A stretch of 64,000 bases of DNA from Siderastrea radians (GCA_964017195.1 OZ024898.1:6612967-6676966); one strand, 5' to 3'. Positions 42,901 through 46,093 are shown, counted from the first letter of the stretch. Notes: generated by a model from the sequence alone, not told the origin. Made by a program: numbers and translations.

Positions 42901-44561
42901 ACGCGCCTCGTTGGTTATCTATCATTCGATATCCAGCGCGCCCTCGTAGAATAATTGTTTATTATACTAGGGCCGCTAAGCGGCCTGAAGTAATAATTCG
43001 GATGATATAAACAGACGAAGTGAGAAATATATGAGCATCCCTCCCTTTGCCCATCCCTGGCATGGGTCTCCTTTTACCTGTTTATTGTATGGCGTCAAAA
43101 AGCCACCGAAGCATCACGGGAGCACGAGACCTAGGTCCCAGGGCCCTGTGGGTATATCCAGGCCCCTTTTGCTTTTATGGGGGATCTACCCCTTCTATGC
43201 GTTAAAAAGTGGTTTGAAGCACTAACTGGGGAATTCCTACCATTTGTTGTCTCATATATTTCTCACTTCGTCTGTTTATATAATCCGAATTATTACTTCA
43301 GGCCGCTTAGCGGCCCTAGTATAATTCTCATCATTACGGTATTGAGATACCACTTTTTAGAGGTTTCTCCAGTACATTTTTGTTTTGGAGCCACTTCAGG
43401 TTTGTAGTGAATCAGCTGCAAAACGATTATAAAGGATCATTAGTTAGAAAAGGTATACAAACGTGAAGTGCCTCTGAACCAGGAAGTTGGGTTTCCATGG
43501 CGGCATTTGCTGTGCCACGTCTTACAAAAACATATGTTTAGTATTGGATTTTATTCCAGGAAGAACTCATACAGGTATAGGATAATGTATTTGGTAACAG
43601 CTGACATTTCAGACTTGGGCCTCGAACAAAGTTTCAGTCTAAGCTGGAACCAGGGGTGCTTACCATTAACTGGAAAATCCGGTTTGGCTGACGGAATACA
43701 TAATGCTGAGAAAGTAAAGGCTGTTTTCCGCATGATCGATGTGAGCGCTGAAAAAAGAAAAAAAGTTCACAATCGTTGCGATCATGTGGAAACCACTCTT
43801 TAGCGATCGTAGCGATCACAGCGAAATAGACGTCAGTTCTATTAGCCTCCCACGCAGTTGTTTTTAGGGGAGTCGTATTACACTCCTCCTGCAGTTCTAT
43901 AGGCTGGTTTCCATATGATCGTTACGACCGAAGCGTTCGTAGCGATGGCAGCGATCATATAGAAACCAGCCTTTACCGTTTTTTGCGTGGCCAACCGAAT
44001 GGAATAGAACTTGCCATCCCTAGAGCCCGCGTGTCAAATTTCGCGCTATTGACCACTTCCACATCTTCCATAATACACTTTGGTTGCCCACCAAATTTTT
44101 ATTAACTATTGTTATCAATTTCTCTTGGGAGTATGCACGTCCCCAAGAGAAATTGAAAACAATAGTTCATGCAAAATTTGAGGGGCAAACAAAGTGTATT
44201 ATGGGAGATGTGAAAGTAGTCAATTTTCTTCAGCAGAAGAGTAGAATCGACAAGATAAAATGGTAAGATGATTATCCGATGAAAGGGAAATATCCCCAAA
44301 GCTAGTCCAAAATCTTCGGGTAGAATTTCAAAGAAAAGTGACCTAACCTTTCACTTTCCAACCGGAATTTTCCGAGTATTTTGCCTGAATAGCAAGCACC
44401 CCTAGATGAAATAGACATTAACATTTTAATAAAGACATTAATCTTTTTTGTGTTTAACAGAACTTCAACAACTGTTCTCCAAACTACAAGCTGCGAGATC
44501 TCAAGAAAGCATCGTAACAAGCGAAGAATTTGACCGTCTGCGAACCAAATACAAAATTTAA
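6247..44561 (+). CDS. SPAG1: SPAG1-like TPR co-chaperone / dynein assembly factor, 5' partial, 21 exons
   Basis: I joined these exons from splice sites and reading phase: 6247-6331, 7153-7278, 7768-7835, 8994-9115, 12456-12617, 13771-13848, 14354-14460, 15079-15110, 15592-16037, 16730-16904, 17558-17638, 19250-19610, 20737-20844, 23736-23825, 26698-26811, 27582-27734, 28281-28400, 29373-29478, 29797-29871, 30961-31056, 44461-44561. All phases agree, giving 934 codons plus TAA. The order (short N-terminal part, three TPR blocks split by low-complexity linkers, basic linker, RPAP3-type C-terminal domain) matches SPAG1, which is about 926 residues in human. In the family, SPAG1 is a cytoplasmic scaffold for HSP70/HSP90 and RUVBL1/2 in pre-assembly of axonemal dynein arms. 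The extreme N-terminus (~80 residues in human) is not found and should lie upstream. Individual introns were not tested against transcripts. Confidence 0.93.
6465..6655. repeat. G/C-run MITE, copy 2
   Basis: It shares GGAAAGTATAAAGCAAAGC and GGTATTTTCTGGAACCACAC with the copy at 17131-17326, in the same orientation as copy 1. It lies in a SPAG1 intron. Confidence 0.6.
6777..6925. repeat. Repeat with GGCATTTTTCACTTTTTGGC end
   Basis: The motif and GCGAAAATT-GGGCAAG recur at 45589-45692 (GGCATTTTTCGCTTTTTGGC). The two ends of each copy are roughly inverted. Probably a short MITE family. Confidence 0.45.
9116..12455. other. 3.3 kb SPAG1 intron without recognised genes
   Basis: Between exons 4 and 5 I find only low-complexity and diverged repeats. 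The clearest is a pyrimidine-rich tract (listed separately). Open frames at 9637-9879, 10821-11027 and 11687-12414 show no family resemblance and no conserved composition. Confidence 0.6.
11449..11900. repeat. Diverged CT-rich tandem repeat
   Basis: Units of about 17-34 bp built on CACTTCCTGTTCC are repeated some 20 times with substitutions. The + strand is almost purely C/T. Frames through it translate to Phe/Ser/Pro/Leu-rich nonsense and are not genes. Confidence 0.75.
12456..14460 (+). CDS. SPAG1: SPAG1 TPR block 1
   Basis: Exons 12456-12617, 13771-13848 and 14354-14460 encode three consecutive TPR motifs with the typical A/G-Y-A-P spacing: GNEAFQSGNYSEALTYYCRS, then NNRALAEIRLEKYQEAIDDC, then LRRSIAHKAQGLKEEATADL. 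Each ends in an acidic/proline turn (DLNPK, SVEPN, AIEPN). In SPAG1 and related co-chaperones such blocks bind EEVD tails of HSP70/HSP90. The last donor is GTGCAT, weaker than the others. Exon 15079-15110 that follows is a 32-nt microexon. Confidence 0.92.
13302..13438. repeat. Palindromic MITE, copy 1 of a family
   Basis: The arms read GATCATTCCACATTTCTGTG... and ...CCCAGAAACGTGGAATGATC, with inner arms CCCCACCTACCC / GGGTAGATGGGG, around ACTTATTATCACTTAGAGC. A second copy is at 59363-59485. Confidence 0.7.
14585..15040 (+). mobile_element. tRNA-derived SINE interrupted by a hairpin MITE
   Basis: The 5' part has a tRNA-like head with A-box-like GTGTAGTGGTTAGCGTG and B-box-like GGTTCGTCACCC. 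The body continues with ATGGACCAGCATCCCGTCC and a tail with GTTGCTTCATG, AGAAACCGGGATAAGC and TGTGGGCCTC. A related tail is found at 29216-29320. The body segment is also the apparent source of the minisatellite at 51100-53115. The MITE at 14729-14872 splits the SINE. Confidence 0.7.
14729..14872. mobile_element. Palindromic MITE with 8-bp target duplication (hAT-like)
   Basis: Long inverted arms: CCCCAGTTGTTCAAAAGTTG and complement, then GGATAG...CTATCC and CCGGATAAATCACTATCC. CCAGGTGT occurs immediately before and after, where the SINE reads uninterrupted if the insert is removed. Eight-bp duplications suggest a hAT relative. A partial copy lies at 45035-45105. Confidence 0.7.
15592..17638 (+). 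CDS. SPAG1: SPAG1 acidic linker plus TPR block 2
   Basis: Exons 15592-16037, 16730-16904 and 17558-17638. The first encodes an acidic, Ser/Thr/Glu-rich linker containing a basic KKGKRLKIMEVEGE segment like the human KGKRMVIQEIE site, then starts TPR block 2 (EEGTQLFKLGRYTEAAEQFT). The next two exons add LLCNRGSCLMKIGDCAGCVA and KRAQAYETSEKYAKAWSDYQ. A MITE copy (17131-17326) lies in the intron between the last two exons. Confidence 0.92.
17131..17326. repeat. G/C-run MITE, copy 3
   Basis: It opens with TGTGGCTCCAGAAAATATCC and closes with GGATATTTTCTATAGCAACA, a terminal inverted repeat. Internal GGAATTTCCAGAGG and poly-G runs match copies at 5705-5850 and 6465-6655. Confidence 0.65.
17887..18529. 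mobile_element. 643-bp element flanked by TTAA duplications
   Basis: TTAA at 17883-17886 and 18530-18533 bracket inverted ends GGTGATTCCAT / ATGGAATCACC. TTAA duplications are typical of piggyBac and Kolobok superfamilies. No transposase frame is seen, so it is non-autonomous. Confidence 0.7.
19250..26811 (+). CDS. SPAG1: SPAG1 Ser/Pro linker plus TPR block 3
   Basis: Exons 19250-19610, 20737-20844, 23736-23825 and 26698-26811. The first begins LESLYGPEWREKVSP, equal to the human LDGPNWREKLSP region, followed by ~80 residues of Ser/Thr/Pro/Ala linker. The rest form TPR block 3: CKEKGNSLVKQNRHEEAVEC, YTNRALCYLRLNQNELAIED, and KALFRRALAKKALFQYDPAA. The introns are swollen by mobile elements (21008-22348, 22669-22972, 25705-26617). 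A decayed duplicate of the start of exon 23736-23825 lies at about 23578-23620. Confidence 0.92.
21008..22348. mobile_element. 1.34 kb non-autonomous DNA transposon with 9-bp target duplication
   Basis: Terminal inverted repeats TAACCTGCGATCAGGC / GCCTGATCGCAGGTTA are flanked by GAACCAAGC at 20999-21007 and 22349-22357. A second pair of GGCCTGATACAAT / ATTGTATCAGGC motifs lies ~65-75 bp inside each end. Nine-bp duplications suggest a Mutator-like (MULE) relative. The internal frame (21105-21428) is not a recognisable transposase. It sits in the SPAG1 intron after exon 20737-20844. Confidence 0.8.
22669..22772. repeat. Long hairpin with GC-rich apex
   Basis: Arms of ~48 bp (ACAATTAGATTATTCGCTCT... 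and complement) meet at GAGGCCGAAGGCCGA. Half of a related hairpin is embedded in the foldback arm at 4545-4595. Confidence 0.8.
22776..22972. mobile_element. ~200-bp MITE next to the hairpin
   Basis: Terminal inverted repeat TTTTAGTATAAATCT / AGATTTATACTAAAA. It carries an inner hairpin (TCGCTACTCACTATCTATC) and CCAATCAGATTGCAGCATTT near the right end, a motif echoed inverted near the left end of 41597-42960. Confidence 0.6.
23466..23760 (+). pseudogene. Tandem duplication with a decayed SPAG1 exon start
   Basis: The segment around 23466-23620 resembles 23625-23775, including GGCACAAAG/GGCATAAAGGC and the acceptor region of exon 23736-23825. The upstream copy reads KELAVEDTAITPPS then a stop, while the functional copy reads NELAIEDTTEALKLQ. 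It keeps an AAG acceptor-like site but would terminate translation. Confidence 0.65.
24912..24944. repeat. (TAA)n microsatellite
   Basis: About eleven TAA units in a SPAG1 intron. Confidence 0.95.
25032..25258. repeat. Palindromic element, ~78 bp arms
   Basis: The arms contain GACAAACAAAAACAGACAAT and ACACAGACTGAATTAGCTGG, repeated inverted at 25180-25258. The loop is about 70 bp. The right flank (GAAGGCCTTATGCTCAAAACG downstream) is unexplained. Confidence 0.75.
25705..26617. mobile_element. Probable ~0.9 kb TIR element
   Basis: GCGGAACTCC at 25705 and GGAGTTCCGC ending at 26617 are inverted, with CGGCCG words just inside both ends. No coding region is recognised. It ends about 80 bp before exon 26698-26811. 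Confidence 0.5.
27070..27215 (+). repeat. Possible diverged SINE head
   Basis: GCGGTGGTCAGTTAATAGCG and CGTTGGACTT resemble the tRNA-like head at 14585-14625, but no clear B box remains. Weak call. Confidence 0.35.
27582..44561 (+). CDS. SPAG1: SPAG1 basic linker and RPAP3-type C-terminal domain
   Basis: Exons 27582-27734, 28281-28400, 29373-29478, 29797-29871, 30961-31056 and 44461-44561. The first encodes a Lys-rich run then WRRITIKDVQNDE, resembling human RRKIEIQEVNE. NTAYDFFQAWNSVKKGNTKD opens the RPAP3_C (RUVBL-binding) domain, continuing through ILEQLSHVERFDMVLLFMSA. The last exon (EFDRLRTKYKI then TAA) is separated by a 13.4 kb intron full of nested DIRS elements. Exon phase (1 nt + 2 nt) and similarity to the family C-terminus (DIQALKRQYEL in human) support joining it. 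I saw no AATAAA close after the stop. Confidence 0.9.
28681..28856. repeat. Hairpin MITE in a SPAG1 intron
   Basis: The left arm (AGATTCCATGTTGCCGTGCG, CTGTTCAGTA, AAAATGTAGTAAGAAC) is inverted at 28786-28856. The loop is about 45 bp. Confidence 0.75.
29216..29320 (+). repeat. SINE tail fragment
   Basis: GTTGCTTCATCCCATAGAAA, ACCGGGTTAAGC and TGTAGGCCTC parallel the tail of the SINE at 14585-15040. It lies just before exon 29373-29478. Confidence 0.5.
30011..30811. repeat. 401-bp tandem duplication, two copies
   Basis: 30011-30410 and 30411-30811 are nearly identical. Only a few differences are visible (C-run length, one T/A, one A/T). Each unit holds a ~200-bp palindromic MITE (30056-30257 and 30456-30658) ending in TTTTTGTGCAACTTGT / its near complement. 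It lies in the intron between exons 29797-29871 and 30961-31056. Confidence 0.9.
32005..32170 (+). repeat. DIRS-A left inverted terminal repeat
   Basis: GAAATATATGAGACAACAAA through GGTGGCTTTTT. The inverted partner is at ~43097-43262, nearly identical over ~165 bp. Confidence 0.9.
32324..33550 (+). pseudogene. DIRS-A gag-like gene, two frameshifts
   Basis: It starts MSSRKHKSRKRTRSRS, a basic Arg/Ser head like DIRS-B gag. The first frame stops at 32638, and homology continues in the frame opening at 32628 through repeated proline-rich EPI units, SSFSKFLESNFRRKLTYQQS and LFGDDFPSLASKQAELSRGL. It then jumps near 33335 to the frame ending at 33550. DIRS-B encodes the same regions in one 399-residue frame, so DIRS-A gag is broken or needs frameshifting. 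Confidence 0.8.
32628..36344 (+). CDS. DIRS-A long overlapping frame ending in tyrosine recombinase, truncated by DIRS-B
   Basis: A 1238-codon open frame. Its first ~240 codons are gag sequence (see frameshift). The middle overlaps the whole RT-RNase H gene in another frame, and the last ~310 codons are a tyrosine recombinase starting near STHKTYESSW (35441). Catalytic signature: Arg in CPERIS, HSVRG (H-x-x-R), ADW, and the Tyr in FYYKP. Native sequence ends at ~36306; the last ~13 codons come from DIRS-B. The original end resumes at 41361 and stops at TAG 41396-41398 in the correct frame. Confidence 0.85.
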   Translation: MSLETSSSPIRAPIEPIEAPIEPIEALVEPIKAPVQPVKAPKDSSKTADEAASLDHGLFDPVAQSTSWKPSSSFSKFLESNFRRKLTYQQSLVILEDWATPEVNSLSAPKLDQQLLNQVPSKLKRYVQERDKEMFTLQRALLNSTAPLCGLHDCIENGSAPSYEEIKLALEQALCLLGSANTHLSILRRQRVLASINKSRINLAELPLPNAKSWLFGDDFPSLASKQAELSRGLTKIWHKIQPSPFLGVVLVPSLRPIIEETPSPNINLLGIQTPLDFSQITREPVQKTAPFVPIPRRDVSKTLRVPSHLENPNIGPTDPFNCVRVQDNFFQNSFPKVSSVYPIIGSGGTSNFTGSQRVFAERGHRENPLFKRRLLQPPFSCTQKGWTYASGDRSKLSEQVHFKRAFPDGKSQLPKNVAFERRFYDKYRFKGRLPVSSRPPVIPKVSSVYLGGHLLPVQSPPIRPVFSPQNFYKTNEANRSIPEEKVNTRPYLPGRLPSLSCYKGGSCEKHPSVNNSPSVPRIYNKLQKVIPDSLSGYHLSGFQNRLNVYDAVTPSRKDQQNPRLCSPSTSSSKDHSTKPNKPNWFTRGLSASHLASTTPFPPPAMRPHMGPTNEPRVLRRPNYSVNKCQRRTRLVVGKHPQYKRQPCTPASSRYVNHDRCLHERLGCGSSLPRDQWQMVTTGVSPTHQLPGAGSSLPGLKNFSQRQVSRKHISANRQHNRHRLYQQQRGYTFPPTPDPCPGIVGLVPGKRHLCDSFSHPRKRQRLCRQRVERIQGHERVEVRPIHHPTLSITLSDRPVRESPNKPTEGLHQLETRPRSHPHRRLHDNLGSSARLRLSSIQLDIQNSGEGNDRTNRDNSSRPNLANPALVAGSVEASNISASTTAKQSNPPNRPVRSEQSSPDLSSPSLGRVSHLYQRFQAEGILTNVADLLIVATRTSTHKTYESSWNRWCRWCSGRQIDPLSSSINDILIFLTEVFNEGLAYRSINVLRSAISSTHPKIDGYSVGQHPYVTRLLRGVLNKRPPKPRYSHTWNVDIMVKYIISLGKNSSLSLKVLSMKLVTLLALTCPERISTLANLDLRHCYVHPEGVSFQLTIPRKTGSADKPAEAFFARFNQDKKLCPVECFRHYLKLTRNIRPVIPSSLPDKLFISFKRPFKPVTTTTLGRWLRTFMSAAGIDCQIFKAHSVRGASTTAAAKAFVPLSTIMSMADWSSSSTFRTFYYKPLYNPNYTRAGGLPV
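33595..35403 (+). CDS. DIRS-A reverse transcriptase-RNase H
   Basis: 602 residues. RT motifs: KKDGPMRPVIDL (61-72), DLKDAYLSVPV (107-117), and the YLDD catalytic box at 171-174. RNase H motifs: TTDASMKGWGAV (336-347), a Glu in LELEAAF (369-375), DNTTAIAYINNKGG (394-407). The C-terminal DLFASRLTNQLKDYISWRPD segment is typical of the DIRS/Ngaro/Pat group. No stop interrupts it. The start shown is the first ATG; the natural start may be earlier or reached from gag. Confidence 0.92.
   Translation: MSGYKITFFKTPFQKFPRFTQSSGQEALLISQEVNEFLQKGATERTPFSRDGFYSHLFLVPKKDGPMRPVIDLSYLNKFILNERFQMENLSCLKTLLLKGDFMTNIDLKDAYLSVPVHQSSQKFLRFIWEDTCYQFKALPFGLCSAPRIFTKLMKPIAAFLRRKSIRGLIYLDDFLLLAATKEEAVKNTHLLITLLQSLGFIINFKKSSLTPSQVITFLGFKIDSTSMMLSLPAEKINKILDCAHRLLAPQRITLRNLTSLIGLLEASRPAIWRAPLHFRHLQCDLIWGLQMNRESYDALITLSTSARGELAWWLENTRSTNGSPVHLPPPDMLITTDASMKGWGAVHHSLETNGRWSQQESLQHINYLELEAAFLALKTFLKDRSHVNISLQIDNTTAIAYINNKGGTHSLQLLTLALELWDWCQARDIFVIASHIPGRDNVSADNESREFRDMSEWKLDPSIIQPFLSHCQTDLFASRLTNQLKDYISWRPDPGAIHTDAFTITWAPLQGYAFPPFNLISRTLEKVMIEQTEIILVAPIWQTQPWWPVLLRLLISQPVLLPNSPTLLTDPSDLNRVHPIYPRLHLAVFHISTNVSKLRAF
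36372..36551 (-). repeat. DIRS-B right inverted terminal repeat
   Basis: Inverted partner of ~41160-41341. The terminal extension (36307-36371) holds the hairpin CAATTATACC...GGCCGGAGGCC...GTATAATTG. Confidence 0.9.
36666..36800 (-). repeat. DIRS-B internal complementary region
   Basis: On + it reads a copy of the element's right end (CACTTCGTTTGTTTATATAA to TTGGGATTA) directly joined to a copy of its left end (TATTACACAAACTCCGTTCG, CATCAGGTAGA). In the DIRS model this template bridges the ends during circle formation. Confidence 0.88.
37005..40070 (-). CDS. DIRS-B long overlapping frame with C-terminal tyrosine recombinase
   Basis: 1021 codons without a stop, overlapping the end of gag and all of RT-RNase H in another frame. 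The recognisable recombinase is the last ~300 residues (from STRKTYQSAWRRW, ~37901). Catalytic residues: Arg in CPERVS, the HSVRG box, ADW, and Tyr in KFYYKP. A possible internal start is ATG 38111 (368 residues). Near-complete overlap of RT and recombinase frames is known for DIRS-1 of Dictyostelium. Whether the upstream part is translated is unknown. Confidence 0.88.
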   Translation of the reverse strand: MAWLTSLSPMLSESSLGMTFQVLHLSKQTFRGASQRTWVQPPGLLSARAQGLRVPLTRTSPLLAPTLSTTTVQKTDVPFVSPNKRQKNRLIHRQLEENNLRPRHPQYCFRLQNSVALQTSSVFSTSYKPQPSKCSPYRFRGGDPPHQGGHCRNTPHKRGFLQSFVPSPQKGWNFSTCDRLEFPEQVCGKLTLPDGKHSLPKVSTSKGRLYDHSGSERCLSVSPSPQGLTKVSSIPLERQMLCLPRPLFWLKYCTKDLHQTFKTRSSIPSQTGCSYDTLSGRLPNLGVNLPGGAETHSSGCIPPGKPRLHYQSGKVTSNPNPNNNIPGFCNRLHCRNTKPPTGESCKGEIPLHEGNRNSNYVCSSNSKFTRHSRVVSPSNLASPPSFPILADQNDPSSTCEQPELRCVYYSGSQLFGRTPLVGVQHQLCERQPNQTSSSNVVYNNRCIQDGMGRGLRKSTHKRALVSQRTHPAHKRIRAQGCLSCPKVLSKETIPQGGMPENGQHNGSSPCKQQRQYPLTLPLSTHIGTLAMVPGEEHHDISSARTRQVEHHCRLRVEGVQRQQRVEDRPSNDFPISEGVQNRPVCLSPIHPTSPVRQLASGSRGTTCGCVDNGLGTLQGLRLSTLQSDSSRPKQTVSGQSRHHISGTHLASSTMVATTTEPPGRATCPPPELQTPPEGPSRPSEDSSNVPQTTLSRVSCLRGQYQTMGIPDNVTEILLSASRPSTRKTYQSAWRRWSGWCVKRKTDPLSAPLTDILLYLTEYFNSGAAYRSVNVARSAISTSHTKLNGLPVGQNPLVIQLLKGMFNNRPPKPRYSHTWEVSLVTTYLASLGSNRSLSLQQLSWKLAMLFSLTCPERVSALTKLDLRRCRILPDGVEFILSSPRKRGTADQLPKAFFARFPSNSKLCPVETLRCYLKATRSVRPAIPSSKPDPLFISYVKPHKPISAPSLARWLRSLLKASGVNSDIFKAHSVRGASTTAAANSNVPLSEILKMADWSSPSTFQKFYYKPVHSSTFAHAVLH
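37814..39727 (-). CDS. DIRS-B reverse transcriptase-RNase H
   Basis: 637 residues, uninterrupted. RT: FRPVIDLSFLNKF (60-72), DLKDAYLSVPV (100-110), YLDD at 164-167. RNase H: TTDASKTGWGAV, LELKAAFLAL, DNTTAVAHVNNKGS. The post-RNase H block DLFASRLSTQLPQYVSWRPD is present as in DIRS-A. It ends inside the recombinase coding region, overlapping it in a different frame. Confidence 0.92.
   Translation of the reverse strand: MRCKPVQFSLPVTNPNQVNAHLIDSEVETLLTKGAIAETPPIREGFFSRLFLVPKKGGTFRPVIDLSFLNKFVENSHFQMESIHCLKSLLQKGDYMTTLDLKDAYLSVPVHKDSQKFLQFLWRDKCYAFQGLCFGLNTAPRIFTKLLKPVAAFLRKRGVRMILYLDDFLILGSTYQEAQRHTALAVSLLESLGFTINREKSRLIPTQIITFLGFVIDSTVETLSLPQEKVVKVKSLCMKATVTPTMSARQIASLLGTLESCRPAIWQAPLHFRYLQIRMIQALHVNNQNFDVFITLDHNSLEELRWWVSNINFVNGSPIRPPAPTLFITTDASKTGWGAVCESQRTNGRWSVSERTQHINVLELKAAFLALKSFLKKQSHKVVCLRMDNTTAVAHVNNKGSTHSPCLLALTLELWRWCLERNIMISAQHVPGKLNTIADSESRVFNDSSEWKIDPQTISPFLKGCKIDLFASRLSTQLPQYVSWRPDPEALHADALTMDWAPFKGYAFPPFNLIPAVLNKLSQDKADIILVAPIWPAQPWWPLLLSLLVEQPVLLPSYRHLLRDPADPQRIHPMFPRLHLAVFHVSGDSTRQWEFQTTLRRFSSQHPAHLQGKPINQLGDAGVAGVLRERLILFQRH
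39793..40992 (-). CDS. DIRS-B gag-like protein
   Basis: 399 residues, starting MSKKRHRSRSRSRSRSKHGR. It has a strongly basic SR head and an NEPP/ANEPPT-type repeated linker (~105-145). A conserved core follows (FTAFLEKHFRRKLTYDQVSD, KRKLFGDDFPSIASKQADLS) and a basic, Gly/Pro-rich tail that may bind nucleic acid. It matches the pieces of the DIRS-A gag. No zinc knuckle is seen. Confidence 0.85.
   Translation of the reverse strand: MSKKRHRSRSRSRSRSKHGRRSDPEKSPPPSAHKRPRTSNEEQDSLSAILKTLQEVQQDLKHTNDRVSSMEKHWHQNLTVFPPDPSVETDTLSVMVHSDEDLALSDSEGLVTALKPPARANEPPTRANEPPTEVSEPQSGVNKPPNEAEGRPNAPNVSSNGGDLYDPDSQQSSWEPKANFTAFLEKHFRRKLTYDQVSDILDSYSIPSVDCLFSPTLDNSVLNQISPLKSRKYTQERDKELASVQRSMLNTTGPLCCLHDALCSDQEISKDDIKLILEQSLCLLGSANFQFSALRRKKILVAINKEKIGLADQPLPNAKRKLFGDDFPSIASKQADLSRGLAKNLGAASRPAKRPRSGPSRPPNKDKPFAGSYSKYNNRPKNGRSFRVPKQEAKESTHS
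41160..41360 (-). repeat. DIRS-B left inverted terminal repeat
   Basis: Reads (on +) from GGAGGGCTCAGAGGCC to GGAGTTTGTGTAATATA. The GAACGGAGTYTGTG end is shared with DIRS-A (41555-41575), showing that the two elements are related families. Confidence 0.9.
41597..42960. mobile_element. 1364-bp insertion in the DIRS-A internal complementary region
   Basis: ATTAT flanks it on both sides (41592-41596, 42961-42965). Removing it restores the expected copy of the DIRS-A right end. Its right end is a long hairpin (~42846-42959) with arms CAATTATTCTAC...GGATATC and apex CGGCGCTACGCGCC. Near the left end is TTGCATTTTGATTGGCTC. No transposase is recognised (open frames 42431-42622 - and 42648-42881 + are unremarkable). 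Confidence 0.75.
43097..43331 (-). repeat. DIRS-A right inverted repeat and terminal extension
   Basis: 43097-43262 is the inverted partner of 32005-32170. The extension beyond it contains a hairpin with apex GGCCGCTTAGCGGCC flanked by GAATTAT / ATAATTC, and ends at ~43331. The extension is repeated inverted at 42961-43034 in the internal complementary region. Confidence 0.88.
43722..43974. repeat. Two related GATCGTAGCGATC-type hairpins
   Basis: 43901-43974 is a clean hairpin (AGGCTGGTTTCCATATGATC / complement). 43722-43800 is a diverged relative (TTTCCGCATGATCG...CGATCATGTGGAAA). The middle is CG-rich, built of CGTAGCGAT words. Confidence 0.65.
44048..44225. repeat. Palindromic MITE, ~80-bp arms
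   Basis: ATTGACCACTTCCACATCTT / inverted AAAGTAGTCAAT, then CCATAATACACTTTG / CAAAGTGTATTATGG and AACTATTGTTATCAATTTCT / its complement. It lies 235 bp before the last SPAG1 exon. Confidence 0.8.
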
Positions 44562-46093
44562 AGAACTTGGTATGGCTTGACATATCTGAGGATGAGGAAC
44601 TCGTTCCCAGGCGGCCCGTCCACTTTGTTGGAGGAACCTGGGCACGAGGCCCAGTTCTAGTGCTCAGGCTCCAAGAGGCTCTGATATGAGACTGGATACC
44701 GCATTTCATCAGAATGCAAGAATTGTGACAGTTCTAGGAATAAGGCTCAGTTGATTTGACAGTTGGTATTATGTTCCTGCCTAAACTCCAAAAAATTGTT
44801 CTTTTCGCGTGCTGACATGAGCTCATTTTAATGTTAGTTCTCAGAACTTTGCATTACAGTTGTCTTAAACACTAATTACTTGAAACCCAGTTAAACGTTT
44901 AACCCAGGTAAACCAAATTTGTCTTGCTTTTCCTTAGTGCAGTAAATAACCCAGATGACATGCAAACGGCACGTTTCTCTTGAGAGGCCTAAGTTGAGGA
45001 TAAAATGTTTTGGCTGTGTTACATTTTGTCCGTGGATAGCGATTTACGCAGTAGATAAAGTTATCCCGGCCACCCTTTGAACAACTGGCGCCAGGTCTCC
45101 ACGCCAGTTTTTGAACAAGGAGGCTGGTTAAGAACAATGTGCTTGTTGTGTGGTAATCACCAAAGAAAACTAGTTAAGAAAGCTTGTTAATCATTTGCCA
45201 AGGAACATAACTTGTCAAGAATAACTAGTCAAGGAAACATGTTTATTGTGTACTCAAGAGCCAATTAAACTTGTCAAAAAATTGCTCGTGTGGAACCACA
45301 TGAGGGTTAAAATAAGTTATTTGTATTCATATAAAAGAGAGGTCCCAAATTTCGGTATGAATAAGAATGGGATCTGAGTATGAGTTGATTAAGTTTAAAA
45401 GCATGTGTAGCAACCGTTTCCGTCGGCCTGCCTAGCAGGCGAAAACGGGGAGGGGACTAGGGGGAGCAAGGGGAGAAAATGAGGGATCAGCCTAGTCCCC
45501 AGTTCCCCATTTCTCTCCCACTCTCTAGCTCCCCTACCCCTTCCCCGTTTACGCCTGTTATGAGGCTACCGTTTCCGTAAACTTTAAGGCATTTTTCGCT
45601 TTTTGGCCGCGCGAAAATTAGGGCAAGGGATAACCTTCCCAATCTTTTTGCCCTCGCCCCAACTTTCGCGCGGCCAAAAGGCAAAAAAAACACTTCGACG
45701 TGTTTCGCAGTCTAAAGTTTGAAGTCCGTTTGCTCTCCCCAGTTTCCTCTCATTTTTCTCGCTGTTGCCCCCTTTTACTGCCCTTCAACACCCTTCATTT
45801 AAGTGAGTAACAATTGCAGAACTTGTCTGTTGTCTACAGTTATGATAATCTCACCACTTATGGCGGACTCCTATTCGACCATTATCAGCATCCAACATCT
45901 GGATGTTCACGCGCAGGACTGCGTGACATTATTTTGCCACACAACACTCCCCCACAACCAAGTTTGTGATAAGAAGCGTCACTTGCCAACACATCGTTGT
46001 GTGACAGTCGCGCAATATGTCACGCAATGCCTAGCACATCAAAGTCAGAAGGAAAGACACTTCGTGACACCCCGAAGACTTAAATAGCCGCCA
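44562..46093. other. Convergent intergenic spacer between SPAG1 and PBLD
   Basis: It should hold both 3' UTRs. It contains a partial copy of the GGATAG/TTGAACAACTGG MITE (~45035-45105), and repeat 45589-45692, related to 6777-6925. No gene or canonical AATAAA was identified. Confidence 0.6.

Larger units (their letters stand above)
31984..43331 (+). mobile_element. DIRS-A: DIRS-family tyrosine-recombinase retrotransposon, interrupted twice
   Basis: Outer repeats at ~32005-32170 and ~43097-43262 are inverted. The element starts TATATTTCACAGACTCC and its right extension ends ...ATAATTCTCAT. The internal complementary region joins both ends: copy of the left end at 41537-41585, copy of the right end at 42961-43034, split by an insert. 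Order: gag (32324-33550, frameshifted), RT-RNase H (33595-35403), tyrosine recombinase (to 36306 then 41361-41398). It is inserted in the last SPAG1 intron, same strand as the gene. DIRS-B occupies 36307-41360. Confidence 0.9.
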
